A stretch of DNA of 64,000 bases from Sipunculus nudus (Eukaryota; Annelida; Sipuncula; Golfingiida; Sipunculidae), in contig CM049317.1 of the NCBI GenBank assembly GCA_026874595.1, positions 38,226,401 through 38,290,400 on the forward strand, in the 5' to 3' direction. A model generated the notes under the pieces. The model was not told where the DNA came from. It searched no databases and saw only the letters and a list, made by a program, of their open reading frames with translations. Shown one piece after another: positions 47,051 to 60,359 of the stretch (its first letter is position 1; each line of letters starts with the position of its first letter). Both the position numbers and the translations under genes were made by a program.

Positions 47051-48530
47051 TGGAAGCTACAACACTGGAGCTAAATGGCCAAGAACAACAAGACGTGTTA
47101 GCATGAAATGTTGACAGATTCGAAACAGAAATAAAAAATCTATCAGATTCTCTACAAGAAAAAAGTCAACAAGTGAAAGACTTGGAAACCCAGTGTACTA
47201 CTATGACAGTGACTTAAATTGAACCCAAGCAAACGCATAAATACACATATGCCACAGCAGGGAAAAAAACATCAGTATCTACAAAAATAAACCTATTAAA
47301 ACAGCCAAGCGGTTTGATGCATACAGGCTATAGGTAATGAGACACAGGAACAGACATCTGAGAGCACTAACCATGACGCAGAAATAAAACCTAAAAACAA
47401 ACAGAAGCAAGTTCTTTTGTTTGGTTACTCGTTGGTAAAAGGTATATCACCAAGAGGGGTGGCAGCCCCAAACACGTTTGTATGGGAAAACCGTTGTGCA
47501 CACTATGGAAGAAGTAAATCAAATACTGGACTCCTTACAAAATTCAGAAGAGATTGATCTCATTATAATTCATATAGGCACAACAAATGCGATTCTGACA
47601 GATCAGGGAACATGGGCTAAACAGATCATAAGGACATTATCAGAGGCTAGATCCAAAGCAATTTGCAAAGTACTGATATCATTTCCCTTAAATAGGGATT
47701 ATAGCGACGAAGCAAATGAAAAATTACAGAAATACAGTGCTATGATGTTCCTTGAGGTTATTGGGGATGAAAGGATGGTAATTATTGGCAAGATTCAAAG
47801 GAACTATTTTAATCAGCTCCTTAACGATGCCAAGACAACATACTTAACAAGTAAAATTCTGGACAATCAGTTGATAAAAGGCACTCTTCCGGATATAAAA
47901 ATTATTGTTAAACATGAAACAAAAGTCTCCACGACCACCCTGTAACAACAGAGAAGAGCTTGTAGAAGCGTTTAGCGAGTTTTTGACGATAAAGATTAGG
48001 GACATACGGATCTCCTGTGACACAATGATACTGGTTCATCTGAATACCCCATCTTTCAATCTTGTACTGTTGATGTTTTTCAGGCCAAAACAATCAGCTT
48101 TCAATCTTTCCGGCACATTCAAGATTCTGATTTCGGAAAACTCAATTAACAATCCCCCACTAAATCTTGTATGAATGATCCATTTCCTACCTGTATTTTG
48201 ACAGAATGTTTAGACGTGCTGCTGCCTCCAATCTGCAAAATTGTGAATTCATCCTTGGCAAATGGTTGTTTTCCAGACAATTTCAAGCAAGCGCTTGTTA
48301 CCCCACTGCTTAAAAAACCTGGGCTACAACTAATATAGAAAAAATTCAGACCGGTACCCAACCTTGCATTTGTATCGCAACTCATTGAGCAGGTGGTGGC
48401 CAAACAGCTTCTTGAGTATCTAGCTGCAAATGAATTCTGCACAGAAAATCAGTCGGCATACAAAGCATATCATAGCACTGAAACAGCGCTGCAGAGAGTA
48501 CAAAGAGTGAGAGTGACATATTAACTGAAG
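47050..48530 (+). mobile_element. Degenerate CR1/L2-like non-LTR retrotransposon
   Basis: About 47,400-47,940 encodes an SGNH/GDSL-like domain ('LFGYSLVKGISPRG', and 'IDLIIIHIGTTNA' at 47,478-47,945), as found in CR1-type ORF1. 48,210-48,490 encodes a reverse transcriptase N-part (NGCFPDNFKQALVTPLLKKPG and AYKAYHSTETALQRV patterns). Stops and frameshifts throughout. The SGNH Ser/His catalytic set is not complete (GYS in place of GDS). Confidence 0.75.
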
Positions 48531-48659
48531 ATTCGAAGTATTTATGGAAACTACAGGCTTTTCACATTAATGTCAATTAATTAATAATATTTTGAAAAAG
48601 GTGATCGTATAAGTGATAATATGTTTATTTTACAAACACTTATATAGATAAGTTTGTTT

Positions 48660-49720
48660 AAAAATAAAGAACTGGAAATGATGATAAACTATATGTATGT
48701 TTTGTTGATTTCAGAACAGCTCATGATCGAGTGTGAAGGAATGACCGGTGTTTAAAAATCTTACAATGTAGTACAATTACAAAGTTTAATAGAATTGTTT
48801 AAAACATGTATTCAAAAACTAAAATTGTTAGCGATTAGGAGTTCACAAAAAAAAAAACATTTTGTTCTAATGTAGGAGTTAGCCAGTAGGACATCCTTAG
48901 CCCACTATTATCTAATTGTATGTACTCTATATCATTTATATACATTTGCTGACACTGCTGACTCTCCATATATAACAGACAAACCTGTTAATATTCATTG
49001 TATGCCGAAGACCTAGTTATATGTCAAAAGGCCTGAAGGGCTTAGAATCAGTATTGACAGATATTGATATATACTAAAAGAGGTGGAAACTTCAAGTAAA
49101 CGTTGAAAAAAAGAATGATATTTAATAAAAGACAAAATACCCCGCCCCCGCCCCCCCCCCCCCCCCAAAAAAAAATAAAAAACATGGACATGGGGTTCAC
49201 AAACAAAAGAAACTACTAATACATACAATTACCATGGAATAGAATATTAATAATTCAGGGACCAATGGCATGTGCCAGGGAAGTAATTAATGAAAAGGCC
49301 TTTTCAAACTTGATAAAAATTGAGTAAACAACTTATTAAGCCCATTTTTATGTATGGTGTGGAGATTTGGTGTCTATTTTAACATTTTGAATGGAAAATC
49401 TTTAGAAGAGACAACTTATGATATGCTTAAATAAAGTTACCAGGAGAGAAGACATGCATGAAGTATGCAAGAAACCTCCGAGGGGTACACAGAACAAGTT
49501 CAAATATGGCTGTACGAGGAAAGCTGGGAATGTTCCATTATATATCGAATGTATTGTTCAGTGTGTGAAAATCTGCCAAAAATGAATCCTAACAACTCGC
49601 CTAGGTCAGGCATAGGAAAACAAACATTGCTGGATGAAGGGAATAAAACTTGTCTTGGATAATTGCAATACATATTACTCTGTCAGAGAGCGAGAATGCT
49701 TTGATGCAGGCCAGCTAAAA
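48660..49720 (+). mobile_element. Second non-LTR RT remnant
   Basis: Weak RT traces: 'FVDFRTAHDRV', 'YAEDLVI' (in place of YADDLV) near 49,000, and 'LIKPIFMYGVEIWC' near 49,340, in the order expected for RT palm to C-terminus. It may be the 3' part of the preceding element or a different LINE. A poly-C run lies at about 49,145-49,166. Confidence 0.6.
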
Positions 49721-50225
49721 GAAAACAAGGATGTCACAGAATATAATACATTTTTGCTAAATATGCCATGATTTTTCTCTTAACTTAAAGCCCTCCTACT
49801 ATTATTTTTAAATATATGCAGATGTACCACCCTTGAGTGGATCTCCCCATGAAGAGTATACCCCTCCTACAAGACTGAATCTCCCTTTAATGCCCTGGGT
49901 GAAAGTCTTTTTCATGCCCTGGTCAAAACAGCCTACTATGAGGCCCCCAGCTTACCTGAATGCTGGCCACTAAACGGTGGGATATTGCCGACATATTTGT
50001 TTAAAGTTGACTGTAAAGGCCACAATAGGTAACTGTAAACTGGTAAACTGAAATGTATTATATCATGTGACATCACTTCCCGCTTAAGCAAGAAAATGCT
50101 TAAAGAGCCCGTTAAGAAAGAGCTCTTCAACGTTAGCTTGAGCGTGTTCATGAATTAGAAGTCTTGAAGTTAAAGACTCAGCTGAGAAATAACCTGGTAC
50201 TCATAGGCAGCCTATGTTAAGCATA
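49721..50225. other. No gene recognised
   Basis: No domain or splice signal convincing enough to report. Confidence 0.4.
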
Positions 50226-50640
50226 TTATTTCTTCTCTGAAAAAAACCCTCTTTTGATGAACACGCAGACCAGCTAGTCGCTTATTTAGAGCGATTCGAG
50301 CGATGTGCACTAGGCCAACAATGGGATAGAACAGACTGGGCTTGTACGTCTCAGTGCGCTATTGAATGTTAATGCACCCAATGTTTATTTCCGTCATTCT
50401 TCTGCCGAGGCCTTGGACTATGACAAACTTAAGTGAGCACAGCTCAGAGAAATTCAAATGTCCGATGAAGGCTACAGAATTAAGGTCTGTACTTCCCGAC
50501 CGGGGAAACAAGAATCCCCAAGTCAGTTTGTTAAACGGATAAGTAGTTACTTGCACAATTGGATCAAAAAAGTACGTATTGATCAAACGTATGAGAGTTT
50601 GATTGATCTTTTGTTGCAGACAAAGCCAAATATATATTAA
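50226..50640 (+). mobile_element. Gypsy-type LTR retrotransposon gag fragment
   Basis: The frames encode 'YLERFERCA...QQWDRTDWAC' and then 'KVCTSRPGKQESPSQFVKRISSYLHNWI', a SCAN/retrotransposon-Gag-like capsid pattern (aromatic-rich start, 'FR.SRP..GESP.QF..RL..YL..W' core). Stops interrupt it. No LTRs, pol or tRNA-primer site recognised nearby. Confidence 0.6.
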
Positions 50641-51310
50641 TGTGGAAAACTAATATGTGGGGGGATAAAGGAAATGGAAGAGGCAATTAGCTTAAATTAT
50701 TGGGAATTTAAAGTAAATTTAAATTTGAAAGGTATTAAGAGATTGTTAGTATTTAAATTATTTTTCAATAGAACCGGCCAGACATTTAGACAAAGTTGTC
50801 ACTTACAATTTATATATCTTATTATTCTTATCTAAAGGTAATGTTACAATATTTAGGTCGTTAATTTATTATTATAAATAATATTCGTCCACAAATGATA
50901 CATGTATGCGTGATATTATATGTATACATACATATATTCACTAGGTATTTGTGTTGCATATAAGAAGTTATCATTACATTCACACTGGGTATTAGTATTG
51001 CATTTGTAGGCAAAGTAATTTTTCATTACATTAATAATAGATGTTAGTTTTGCATATGTAAATAGTTTTTCCTCGCTTATACTTTAGTGTAGCCGTTGGC
51101 CCCCAGAGAGCGTATAATGGCAATAAACATTTGTATTGTATTAGTATTTTATTGGGGGGGGGGGGCAAAATTCGAAAAGAACTATCAAAGCAAAAATTAA
51201 TCAGAGCCGTCAAATGTTTCTTCGACTAAAATAACAGACATACAGTGATACGTACATCACATGCAAAGGCAACGGTTGCTTGACTGATCGGTTATGGTAG
51301 AAACTCGAAA
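50641..51310. other. AT-rich, no gene seen
   Basis: Contains a poly-G run at about 51,154-51,165 and low-complexity AT sequence. Confidence 0.4.
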
Positions 51311-51314
51311 TACG

Positions 51315-51500
51315 ACAACACCGATAACACGATAAACCAGCATTCAACACGTAAATATATTATATATATACGACATCACCGATAACACGTTAAACCAGCA
51401 TTCAACACGGAAATATATTATATACATGTATATATATACGACATCACCGATAACACGTTAAAACAGCATTCAACACGTAAATATATTATATATATACTAC
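51315..51500. repeat. Three tandem copies of a ~65-70-bp repeat
   Basis: Unit includes CGACATCACCGATAACACG, then TTAAACCAGCATTCAACACG and AAATATATTATATA. Lies upstream of the alpha-galactosidase promoter. Confidence 0.75.
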
Positions 51501-51949
51501 ATAAATAATTCAACATAATCATTATAATGTTTTGACTTAATACGATGAGACTGATAAATATAAAATAGCGTGTATTAAAAATGGAGAATTTCCTGTTCAT
51601 TTAATTATATGACAATCTAACAGTCGTCAAGGCTGGTGAGAGGTGATTTAACAAAGCTGGTAAACATGTAGCGGCACAGGCAACGGAAAGGGTATGGTGA
51701 CCTTGCACTTGACAGCAGTGTACTGTAACTAAGGTGTATATACTTAATGTTACACCGTAACATTAGATAAATTTACTCTTACATCATGCTGCGGAACATT
51801 GCTATGTCATAATAACATAGGTAACAACTCCCGAGGACCGTGCCAGAAACTGGACACCGCATTAATTATAAAGGTACTCAGTAATAATAAGCTTGACGTG
51901 TGATTCCGATCCGCTAAGCCAGTCCCGTGACACTGGCTCACTGCCTGCT

Positions 51950-51957
51950 TATATAAG
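51950..51957 (+). promoter_or_regulatory. Likely TATA box of the alpha-galactosidase gene
   Basis: TATATAAG about 170 bp before the inferred start codon at 52125, preceded by a GC-richer region. A 4-codon uORF (ATG at 52069-52071) lies in the inferred 5' UTR. Confidence 0.5.
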
Positions 51958-52124
51958 AACACGTCACGCCTCGTTGGAAATAGGCCACAACACGAGAGTT
52001 ACCGCGGTGTGTATACACCACAAGCCCTTTTTGGTTGAGTAATGTTTCAGGGGGCGTACAGACGGTCATGAGCAATCTGTAAGTCAGAAGGTATAGACCA
52101 GTTCTCTCACAAAACCAGAGGAAC

Positions 52125-52153
52125 ATGCCACGCAGGACGATGTCGAGCATCGG
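52125..52153 (+). CDS. GH27 alpha-galactosidase exon 1 (signal peptide start)
   Basis: ATG at 52125 encodes MPRRTMSSI plus two bases of a Gly codon, then a strong donor GG|GTGAGT. Joined in phase to the exon at 58192 it produces a basic N-region followed by the hydrophobic [14 protein letters not shown] core, i.e. a complete signal peptide for a lysosomal or secreted enzyme. The exon is short and assigned by phase and signal-peptide logic only. Confidence 0.65.
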
Positions 52154-52754
52154 GTGAGTTGTGATTTTATTTTAATTGTCTTCGCATTTGCCTGTGTATT
52201 CTGGGTATGTTCTGTTTTGAACATACGTGACATAAGCAGATAGGATGATGCACGTAATACTCAAAATACCACATGTTCACGCAGTTAATAGTTAACAGTT
52301 TAAGAAATACAAGTTACGTATTAATCGTCCGAGAGGCAGACTTCGTCCATGTGCAGACAAGTTCCTTATAGAGTAGCCTCAGTAGGTCAGAGGAAAACGC
52401 ATCCTTTGCTCTCCCCGGGGCCTGCGGCGACGAAACGTCTCATAACTTTAACAGTCCACGGTTTCGTTGCCTCCCTGTATGTGGACCTAATAGTGTAGTC
52501 ATTTACTTGATTTTTAGGTCAAACTCGGAACAAATTGCAACAGAAATTATTTTTTGTTGTATGTTGACCAGAAACTTCTGAAGAATAACATATCAAAAGT
52601 CCCAAAAAGTCAAATTGTGGAAAGTCATTTAATGTGATGATTTAAATTGGCTTATTAACTATTAAGTTTTACTTTACTTATTTGCAAATTGTCATGATAT
52701 AATCTGAGTCGGATATTCATTTACCAACAATAACGATTTTATGTATGTTGATTA

Positions 52755-53050
52755 AGGCAGGGCATGACAATAACACTTGCCCACTTGCCGACTTGCCCAA
52801 GGGGTTGAAATATCACGAGAACAACCTGTCCCGGTTTCTAAAAGTTTCCGGGTGGGCGTATGATATATTAGACGATGCCCTTGAGACAGCCCAAGGGAAA
52901 TCACATACAGGATAAAATATATAGAAATACAGACGCATGTAGGGGGAGGTACTCGTATTTTATCACGATATATATCATGCCGGATATAGGGTTATCGACA
53001 TCAGGGAATATTTAGCATTTAAATGATGTTTTATCCAACGTATGTGTAAT
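52755..53050 (-). repeat. Interspersed repeat copy, inverted relative to 56.5-57.1 kb
   Basis: Contains ACTTGCCCACTTGCC...GGGGTTGAAATATCACGAGAAC...GATATATTAGACGATGCCC...GACATCAGGGAATATTTAGC. The same landmarks occur in inverse order and orientation at 56,480-56,740 and again at 56,800-57,070. Confidence 0.75.
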
Positions 53051-53679
53051 GATGGAATTCTTCAATGATTTACGACCATCATCTTCAGTCTTTGTAAAAC
53101 ATCATTGCTCGGTTGCAAAAAGCTGAATTACCTCTTGTTAATGAATTAAGGGCATCTGCGTGTCATTATGGTAACCATTATGACGTCACAATTGTATCAG
53201 TGTTATTTGGGCTTTTACTGACTTTAAGTCCAATGTAAGATTATTGTAATAGTGTTTATATATGTGTTTACAACTCTCCGTCATTAGTAAGTCATGCAGA
53301 AATGTCATAATTATAATCCCAAGAATCAGACTCAAGTTCATATTATTTTCTCACCGCACAATCATAGAGCACAATATCCGGTACGATAATATGAGTGTGA
53401 TATAGTAACCAATCGTTTTATAGGTGACTTACAGAATACTAAATAAAAATAATTCAAGTACACATAATTTTATACAGAAGCACCTACGCGTGGGACCAGT
53501 AAAGAGAAGAAAAGGAAGTAGTCTGCAATACTGTGTTATTTATTCTTATGATGCCCAGCCTAATTAATTAACAGATCTGTTCTGTTGCCTAGACTTAATT
53601 AATTTAATAATATGGATATTTTTAAGGCAACACAACAGTTGTTGAATCTGGCATGAAATATATTCAGATCCTGGCTCTA

Positions 53680-54295
53680 TGTACGCTCTTTACACAGCAC
53701 TTTACCTATAGGCCTACTACCTATATCGTAAGCGCTGTTTGTTTTAACCTCGTATCGTGAATCGCTACTCCAGAGGGGAGCACTGTACTTTGGTTCAATC
53801 AGATGAGACCCGGTGCTGGAAGACACGACCTTCTATGATGGCTGAAATGGTCAAATGATTAATAAATAGAAAATATAAATGCTGTTGGCAAACCTTGTTA
53901 GGTGTTAAATAGGCCACTGTGTATGAGCAAGACCACAAACTGATTCCATAAATATTTGTGGTACTCTTGACATGCGTATAAATACTGCCTGTTATGCGAC
54001 ACAATACTGATGCGACAAGGAATCTACATAATTATAAGGAGGTGTTGCCAGCGAAACGGTTTACCAGCCAAGCGAGGAATACACGGAGCCCATGTTGTTC
54101 ATTTCGTTTTGAGTGACAGCTCATCGCCCCGGCAACAGGCCACAGGCTCAGAGAACCCGACACGTGGTTTACACAGATCCTTTTGCACATAGGATCCCCG
54201 GTGTCTAAGTGGATCATAAACTGTCAAACCAGGCAACGGGAAGATCAGTAGCTTCTTTAGAAGCGCCTCGGGAGCGTATGCTCCATACAAAGTGA
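53680..54295 (+). repeat. Segment also present at 63.1-63.8 kb (direct copy)
   Basis: Shares blocks such as TACGCTCTTTACACAGC, AGGCCTACTACCTATATCG, AGAGGGGAGCACTGTA, CCAAGCGAGGAATACACGGA, TGAGTGACAGCTCATCGCCC and a final GCTTCTTTAGAAGCGC with 63,108-63,830, in the same order. This copy has an extra insertion at about 53,830-54,055. Confidence 0.8.
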
Positions 54296-55714
54296 AAATC
54301 TGGAAAATAATTTATCCTCTCAATCTGTCTGACTGTCCATCTTTCTGATGTCAACATTTTATTAGCGACACATTATTTCAAATTATATGAAGATACTCAT
54401 TCCCAGTTCCCATTTAAATGGTCAGGTATATCTTGTCGGTCATACCAAAAAATTATGCTTTGGTCGTAATTTTTTGTTTTACATTTCCGACGATTTTTTT
54501 GTAAATTTTGACTTTCTTCTTTCTTCACTAATCAGGATTTCCTGTCCGAATCTCTCGACTAACCTCCATTTTACCATGATACAACATGCCCTAGACTGAT
54601 TTCATTTGAGTTTTCAGTGTATGTCTTCATCTTTATTTATTCCTATCAAACAAGGCTCCACATTAAGTTTTGTAAGCCCCAGATTACATATACTTCAATG
54701 CAAGCATTTCCGCAGTCCTCCCTGACGGGGGAATTGGTCCTCTTGCCAAGATTGCCTGCTAATTTTAATTTATCCTTATATTATATTGATACTCATATAT
54801 TATATTGATACTATTATAATATAATCTACAACTGTTTAATTAAGGCTAATGAATAAAAGCAAATTAATAAACGATTTCTTTATATTTTTTATTCCGGAAA
54901 ATACATCGAGAGTATACTTGACCATTTTCTCGAAGTTCATACCATGGTCTGTCACATGTAACCATGATGGTCATGAAAACCTATTTCTGCAGTGTCACCA
55001 AAGATACTATATCTAGTATCTTTGCTGTAACATAAAGCATTATATTTGTTATTTGGTAGTAACTCATCTTTATAAAAGAATGTGGATTCCATTATTTCTT
55101 CCGATTGACTTAAGAAAGTACTTGTTCGAGGATAATTCACATATCAGTAAATGTCAAAGTATAAAAAATGCCTCGTGAATGAATCTACTTAAGAAAAGGA
55201 GTGGAGATATTTAACACCACTTACTTATTGAAATAATTGCAATATATTAATATTGTATGTAGTTTTCTGAATTTTGCTTCGTTTCTGATTGTTTGCTTCC
55301 AAATATTATTGGAGCGGTATGCCTTACTTTAAATATCACAATAAATTGCTAGGATCAGATAATATTTAAAATATTAAATGACCTCTAAATATTGTTTACA
55401 GCATTCACTTATCGAAGAGTGTATGAATATATATGACTTTGATTTTATATCATATAAAATCTACAAAATATAAAGAGATAATTTTATACATCTGTTATTA
55501 GGTTCATTCTCTTTTTGAATGGAAAACGGTAAAAAATCCATTCGTATCAAAATCTGATACTTTGAGTTGTTTTCATTTTTTAAATTACTTAAAAATTTTA
55601 AATAGGAGCAGTGACTTAGAGAAAGATGAAGGTAAAAAGAAGAGACTTAAGTAAAAGTAGTGTCATTCCTTGTCTTGTCTATTTTGTGTTCAATCCTGTC
55701 TCGACTGTTATTAT

Positions 55715-56300
55715 CCCCTCGCAGCGAAGTTGCGAAGGGGACATAGTAACGCCTCCGTTCGTGCGTCCGTCCGTCTGTCCGTCCGGAATTGGCTTGTGGA
55801 TCGATTTCAAGCGAAACCGTTGGACCAAAACCTTTCATCTTGCAAATATGGTTCACCCAACTATAGATGAAAAATCCTAATGATTTTGAGGTCACAGGGT
55901 CAAAGGTCACGGCCTCAAGGCCCACTTCTAGAAAAGCTTGGGGACCCATTTTAAGCCAAAACCGTTTCACCGAAACCTTTCATTTTCCACATATCGCTCA
56001 TCCACCCATGGATGAAGAACTTTATTGATCTTTAGGTCACGGGGGAAAGGTCACGGCCACAAAGCCAACTTCTTGAAAAAGCTTGTGGACCCATTTAAAA
56101 CCAAACCGTCTAACCAAAACCTATCATCTTGCAAATAAAGCTCATACACCCATGGATGAAGAACCCTATTTAGTTTAAGTTCACAGGAGCAAAAGTCAAG
56201 GCCAGAGAGCTGCCCTCCTTATTTTCACATCGTGTAATACACCCATTCTAATAATGCCCCATGCGAGGGAATGCTCTGCTTTGCGGTGCCCTTGTTATTT
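55715..56300 (+). repeat. CGAAGGGGACATAG-type interspersed repeat with internal ~130-bp repeats
   Basis: Starts CCCTCGCAGCGAAGTTGCGAAGG, then GTGCGTCCGTCCGTCTGTCC, followed by about three diverged copies of a unit with CCAAAACCTTTCATCTTGCA, ACCCATGGATGAAG and AGGTCACAGGGTCAAAGGTC. This style of repeat is common in marine invertebrate genomes as I recall it, and supports the taxonomic guess only weakly. Confidence 0.7.
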
Positions 56301-56479
56301 TTTTATTGCGTTGAACAGATTATTAAAGATAACACAATACCTAAAAAATTTCTATGAATACATCATTACGTCATGTGATACGTGAGGATGACGTAAATAT
56401 ATTAGATTTTTAATATAACTTAAATTTTCTTATGCGCTGACCAGATTATTAAAGTACAATAAATTGCAATTCAATGAAG

Positions 56480-57070
56480 TGGGATTGAACACCATTTTAA
56501 ATCTAAATATTCCCTGATGTAGATAACCTTATATCCCTAATGTTACATATCACGATATAAAAAAACATCTCCATCTTCTATATTTCTATATGATTTATCC
56601 TGTATTTGATATTCCCAAGAACTGTCTCAAGGGCATGGTCTGATATATCGTAGACTGGGAAACTTTCTGTTTGTTCTCATGGTATTTCAACCCCATGGGC
56701 AAGTGGACAAGTGTTATCGTTGAGCCCTCCCCTTGCCAATATGCTTTAATTTGTTATTATTGGTAAAAATTACATCTTAGTCAGATTCATTAGACCGGGA
56801 ATGAAAAGGATTTGGACATCATTTAAATGCTAAATATTCCCGACCCTGATGTCGATAATCATATATCCCTCATGATACATATCATGATATAAAACATCTC
56901 CATCTCCTTTATTTCTATCCTGTATGTGATATTTTCCATTGGAATGTCTCAACAGCCTGGTCTGATATGTCGTAGGCCAAGCTAGTAACTTTCAGACACT
57001 GGAACAAGTCGTTCTCGCGATATTTAAAGTCCCTCAGGCAAGTTGGCAAGTGGAGTGTCGAACCCTGTAC
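56480..57070 (+). repeat. Two tandem copies of the inverted-repeat family
   Basis: Two copies (about 56,480-56,740 and 56,800-57,070) of AAATATTCCCTGATGT...ATATCACGATATAAAA...GTCTCAAGGGCATGGTCTGATATATCGTAG...GGCAAGTGGACAAGTG. Confidence 0.75.
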
Positions 57071-58191
57071 ACATAAAATTGTTATTACTGGTTAATTAAC
57101 GTCTTAGGCAGAGTCAGTGTATACGCAATGAGAGATCTTTCACATGAGCGGTCACTCATAGGAACAGGACAAAGCTTATCATGACAAAATGCAGATAAGT
57201 AAACTAATACTCAAAAGTTAATTAGCCAGTTAAATCATCAAATTAAATTACTTTCCCCGATGGGGCTTTTTCGGACTTTTGATATCTTATTCTTCAGAAG
57301 TTTCTTAGTAAAATACAGTTGCTTTCATTTCTGTTTCTATTTGTTCCGGGTTCAACACTATTTTTACCAGACTGTAAGTTGCCTGCTGGGCCTGCACGAC
57401 ACGAATTTATTTTCTGGAAAAGGCAGCTTTAGTATCAGTTACACGGAGGGTGTGACATTAAAACTGTTGTACCATGGTAGAACTTTAAGTATCTTATTTT
57501 TATATTTTTAAAATATTGGCAACGTTTTACTTCCGTTTTGGTCCAAGAAGACGCTGGCCATACTATTTGTGACCACAATGATTTAAGCTGTGAGAACGTA
57601 TTAGCCATTGCTTTGTGTACTATTCCCATTTTTATGAGGGATAAAGCTTACAATACCTGTACGATATCTTAATGAAATGGGAAACCTGAGATTATTATGG
57701 ATTTCTCTTATTATCCAATCCAAGTACATATATGTGGTGTATTGACTAAAATGTGCTCAGATATAGTTACAATTTTATTCTCGCCTTGGCTTTCCGTGAA
57801 ATTGAACCCACGGGGAAAATGTACAAGCTGCAGACAAAAACCTGATCAAATATTCATTTTTGCTGGTGTGTATTCCGTTGTTACACCTTTGACATGTTAA
57901 TATCTGCACCTTTATCATTAATATTTATAAAGAGGCCAAACCAGTAGGCTGTGTTTGACATCCGTGATAGGTGTATCACTGAAATTTATAGTTAAACGTA
58001 CATTATTGTCAACATGTGCAGCATGGCTAATTGGCGGTAAGAATGCTCGTTAGAGTCCGACTGTGTCATGGTACAGGACTAATAATCAACCACAAAAACA
58101 AAACTTATTATCTATTTAATGCAATGTGTACTGTCAGTCACAAACACGACTGAACAGGCTCATGACTCTTCAGTGTGCATATTTTTTTCAG

Positions 58192-58338
58192 GAATGTCTT
58201 GCTCGTTGTGACTATGCTGCTACAAGTCAGCGTTGCTCTAGACAATGGCGTTGCAAGAACACCTCCTATGGGATGGTTGTCATGGGAACGCTTTGAATGC
58301 AACACACAATGCGACACTGACCCAGATAACTGCATCAG
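58192..58338 (+). CDS. GH27 alpha-galactosidase/alpha-N-acetylgalactosaminidase exon 2
   Basis: Acceptor TTTTTTTCAG (to 58191) and donor CATCAG|GTATGT. Encodes the hydrophobic end of the signal peptide, then [19 protein letters not shown] and a CNTQC...DNC loop. These are the N-terminal strand and disulfide region diagnostic of clan-D GH27 enzymes (GLA/NAGA). These enzymes remove terminal alpha-galactose or alpha-N-acetylgalactosamine from glycans and glycolipids in lysosomes. GLA and NAGA cannot be separated from this fragment. Confidence 0.92.
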
Positions 58339-59169
58339 GTATGTTCTTGGATAAAAAAATGATTTAAAATAAGAAAATGGATCAGATGCCTTTCTTTATA
58401 TTACTGAACATGAAGATGTGGATCCTGGAGGTGGGTGGGACAAAAGCATTTGTTTTTAACAGTCTTGTGAATTATGCCAAACTAATTAGATAATCATATT
58501 CAAGATAATACCCTTTGTTATAATTGTATTTTGTCAACCCTAATTTTGGACCCACGGCCTCATGAAGGACTATATGGCATATGCAGCCTTTACGATGGCC
58601 GACTGTGTTGGGTTCTCGCTTCAGTGGAATACTTGACATTGATCAATGTATATTTTCTAAAAATCATACTTATTTCCTACCAAATAATTTTCGGGTGTCA
58701 CTCAAAATCAGAAGTGAGAAAAAAATAGTCAAAATTAAGAACGGAGATTTAAAAAGTCCCCAGCTTGCACATTCGATTCGTTTCTATGTTCAGTAACCCC
58801 TCTATCGATTTTTTAATATAATTTTGACAGGAACGTCATAACGTATAAGATCTGTAGTTTGATCCTGACTAGCCTCGAAATGCCGTCTGTTGATTACCAA
58901 TTTGTCTCTTTTGAACATCCTGAAAAAAATCAGGTTTCCACTCCTGATATAAGTATCTTAATAACTTTGCAGTGTTATTAATTTGACAAAACATGCATAC
59001 TTCTATTAATAACTTAATATGATCTGTACAAACATGAATTCTATGTTGTTAAAACAGCAATAAAGCGTAGTCTTCAGATCTGTCGACCCGCCGTCGGCCG
59101 GAGACTCGGTGTCGGGGTCTTGCAGGCCTCGTGTTATAGATCAATGTACAGGGTGTCAATAAAGTGGAC

Positions 59170-59275
59170 ATAGTTAAGGAGCACGCCTAAAACATCAGGA
59201 GCACGCCGAAAACATCAGAAGCACGCCTAAAACATCAAGAGCACGCCTAAAACATCAGGAGCACGCCTCATCAGT
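59170..59275. repeat. 20-bp tandem repeat, about 5 copies
   Basis: Unit AGGAGCACGCCTAAAACATC with single-base variants, in the alpha-galactosidase intron 2. Confidence 0.85.
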
Positions 59276-59586
59276 GTTGGGAATAGAGACGGGACTATGG
59301 AAAGTCTTAACAGTGAATCAATAGATTGGACATAGAGAATACAGACAGGATTGTGAAAGGTCATTACAGTGAATCAATAGATTGAACATATACATTTGTA
59401 TTTAATAAGCAAATACTTAGCATATGGAAGTGTTGCGAATAGGGCATACAGATATAGGATTGTTGAAAGTCTTTTTTTATTCTTCATTAGACCAGGCTTG
59501 GCTTCAGATATCTTTTGTTAAATTTACCACGCCTTTCTTGTAATAATTCGTCAAGGTGATGTTTTCCTCTTGTTACATGACCACAG

Positions 59587-59761
59587 CGAGCAGTTGCTGA
59601 TGGAGATGGCAGACGTCATGGTGAGAGAGGGCTACAGGGACGCCGGTTACCAGTACGTGGTAGTTGACGACTGCTGGCTGGCACAAGAACGAGACCAACA
59701 TGGACGGCTACAGCCTGACCCAAAACGATTCCCAAGCGGCATCAAAGCTCTGGCTGACTAT
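59587..59761 (+). CDS. GH27 alpha-galactosidase exon 3
   Basis: Acceptor GACCACAG (to 59586); donor TAT|GTGGGT is inferred because it preserves the frame into exon 4. The first base completes a Ser codon from exon 2. Encodes [20 protein letters not shown] and VVVDDCWLA, the conserved DDCW strand of the TIM barrel, then [12 protein letters not shown]. Reading on without splicing gives a short spurious tail to 59839. Confidence 0.92.
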
Positions 59762-60359
59762 GTGGGTAACACAGCAAACATTCAAAATATAGTGATAAAT
59801 GGCGTTATCAGACTAGGTGGGTGTTCCGGGTACATTTGAGACGGCAAACATTCAATCGGTTGTGATGATAGGCGTTGCATGTTTTCTAAATCCTTGGGTT
59901 CCCCTTGATTACATGCCGTTGAAATCATCATTTACAACTCGGTTAAATATAAAGTAATTCAGATCGAAAAGTATTTAACAATGATCGGACGACACTGAGC
60001 GACAAAATTGAAAATCTAAGTAGATCCATGTTATTATTAATACAGATGTGACTATAGAGCATTGAGACAAGTTGTAATGGTTATTTCAAGGGTCTAAGGG
60101 CTTGTAGTATGTTCAATTTCTAAAATGACCCCGATATAAAGATGACATGTTTCACACCTTTATGACCTATAGGTTTTCTATTTAACAAGACCAGTCATGT
60201 TATTCACGTGACATTCATTATTTACAGCATATGGAATCCCTGGTCCGTCAGTATTTAAGCGTCATAATGTCTGTTGCTTACATTTTGGTTCCCATGAGAC
60301 CCATGCATAATTCATTTTTCGTAATTTAAGTGCGAACTTCATTATTAAACAGACCTGCC

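Larger units (their letters stand above)
52154..58191. other. Alpha-galactosidase intron 1, repeat-rich
   Basis: Contains the inverted repeat family (52,750-53,050 versus 56,480-57,070), a segment duplicated at 63.1 kb (53,680-54,300), and the CGAAGGGGACATAG-type repeat (55,715-56,300). No other gene is recognised in the AT-rich remainder. Confidence 0.6.

Noticed and set aside
47478-47945. Host SGNH/GDSL esterase gene
   Set aside because: Surrounded by LINE reverse-transcriptase fragments, with stops before it and an altered GDS motif; better explained as CR1-type ORF1 remnant.
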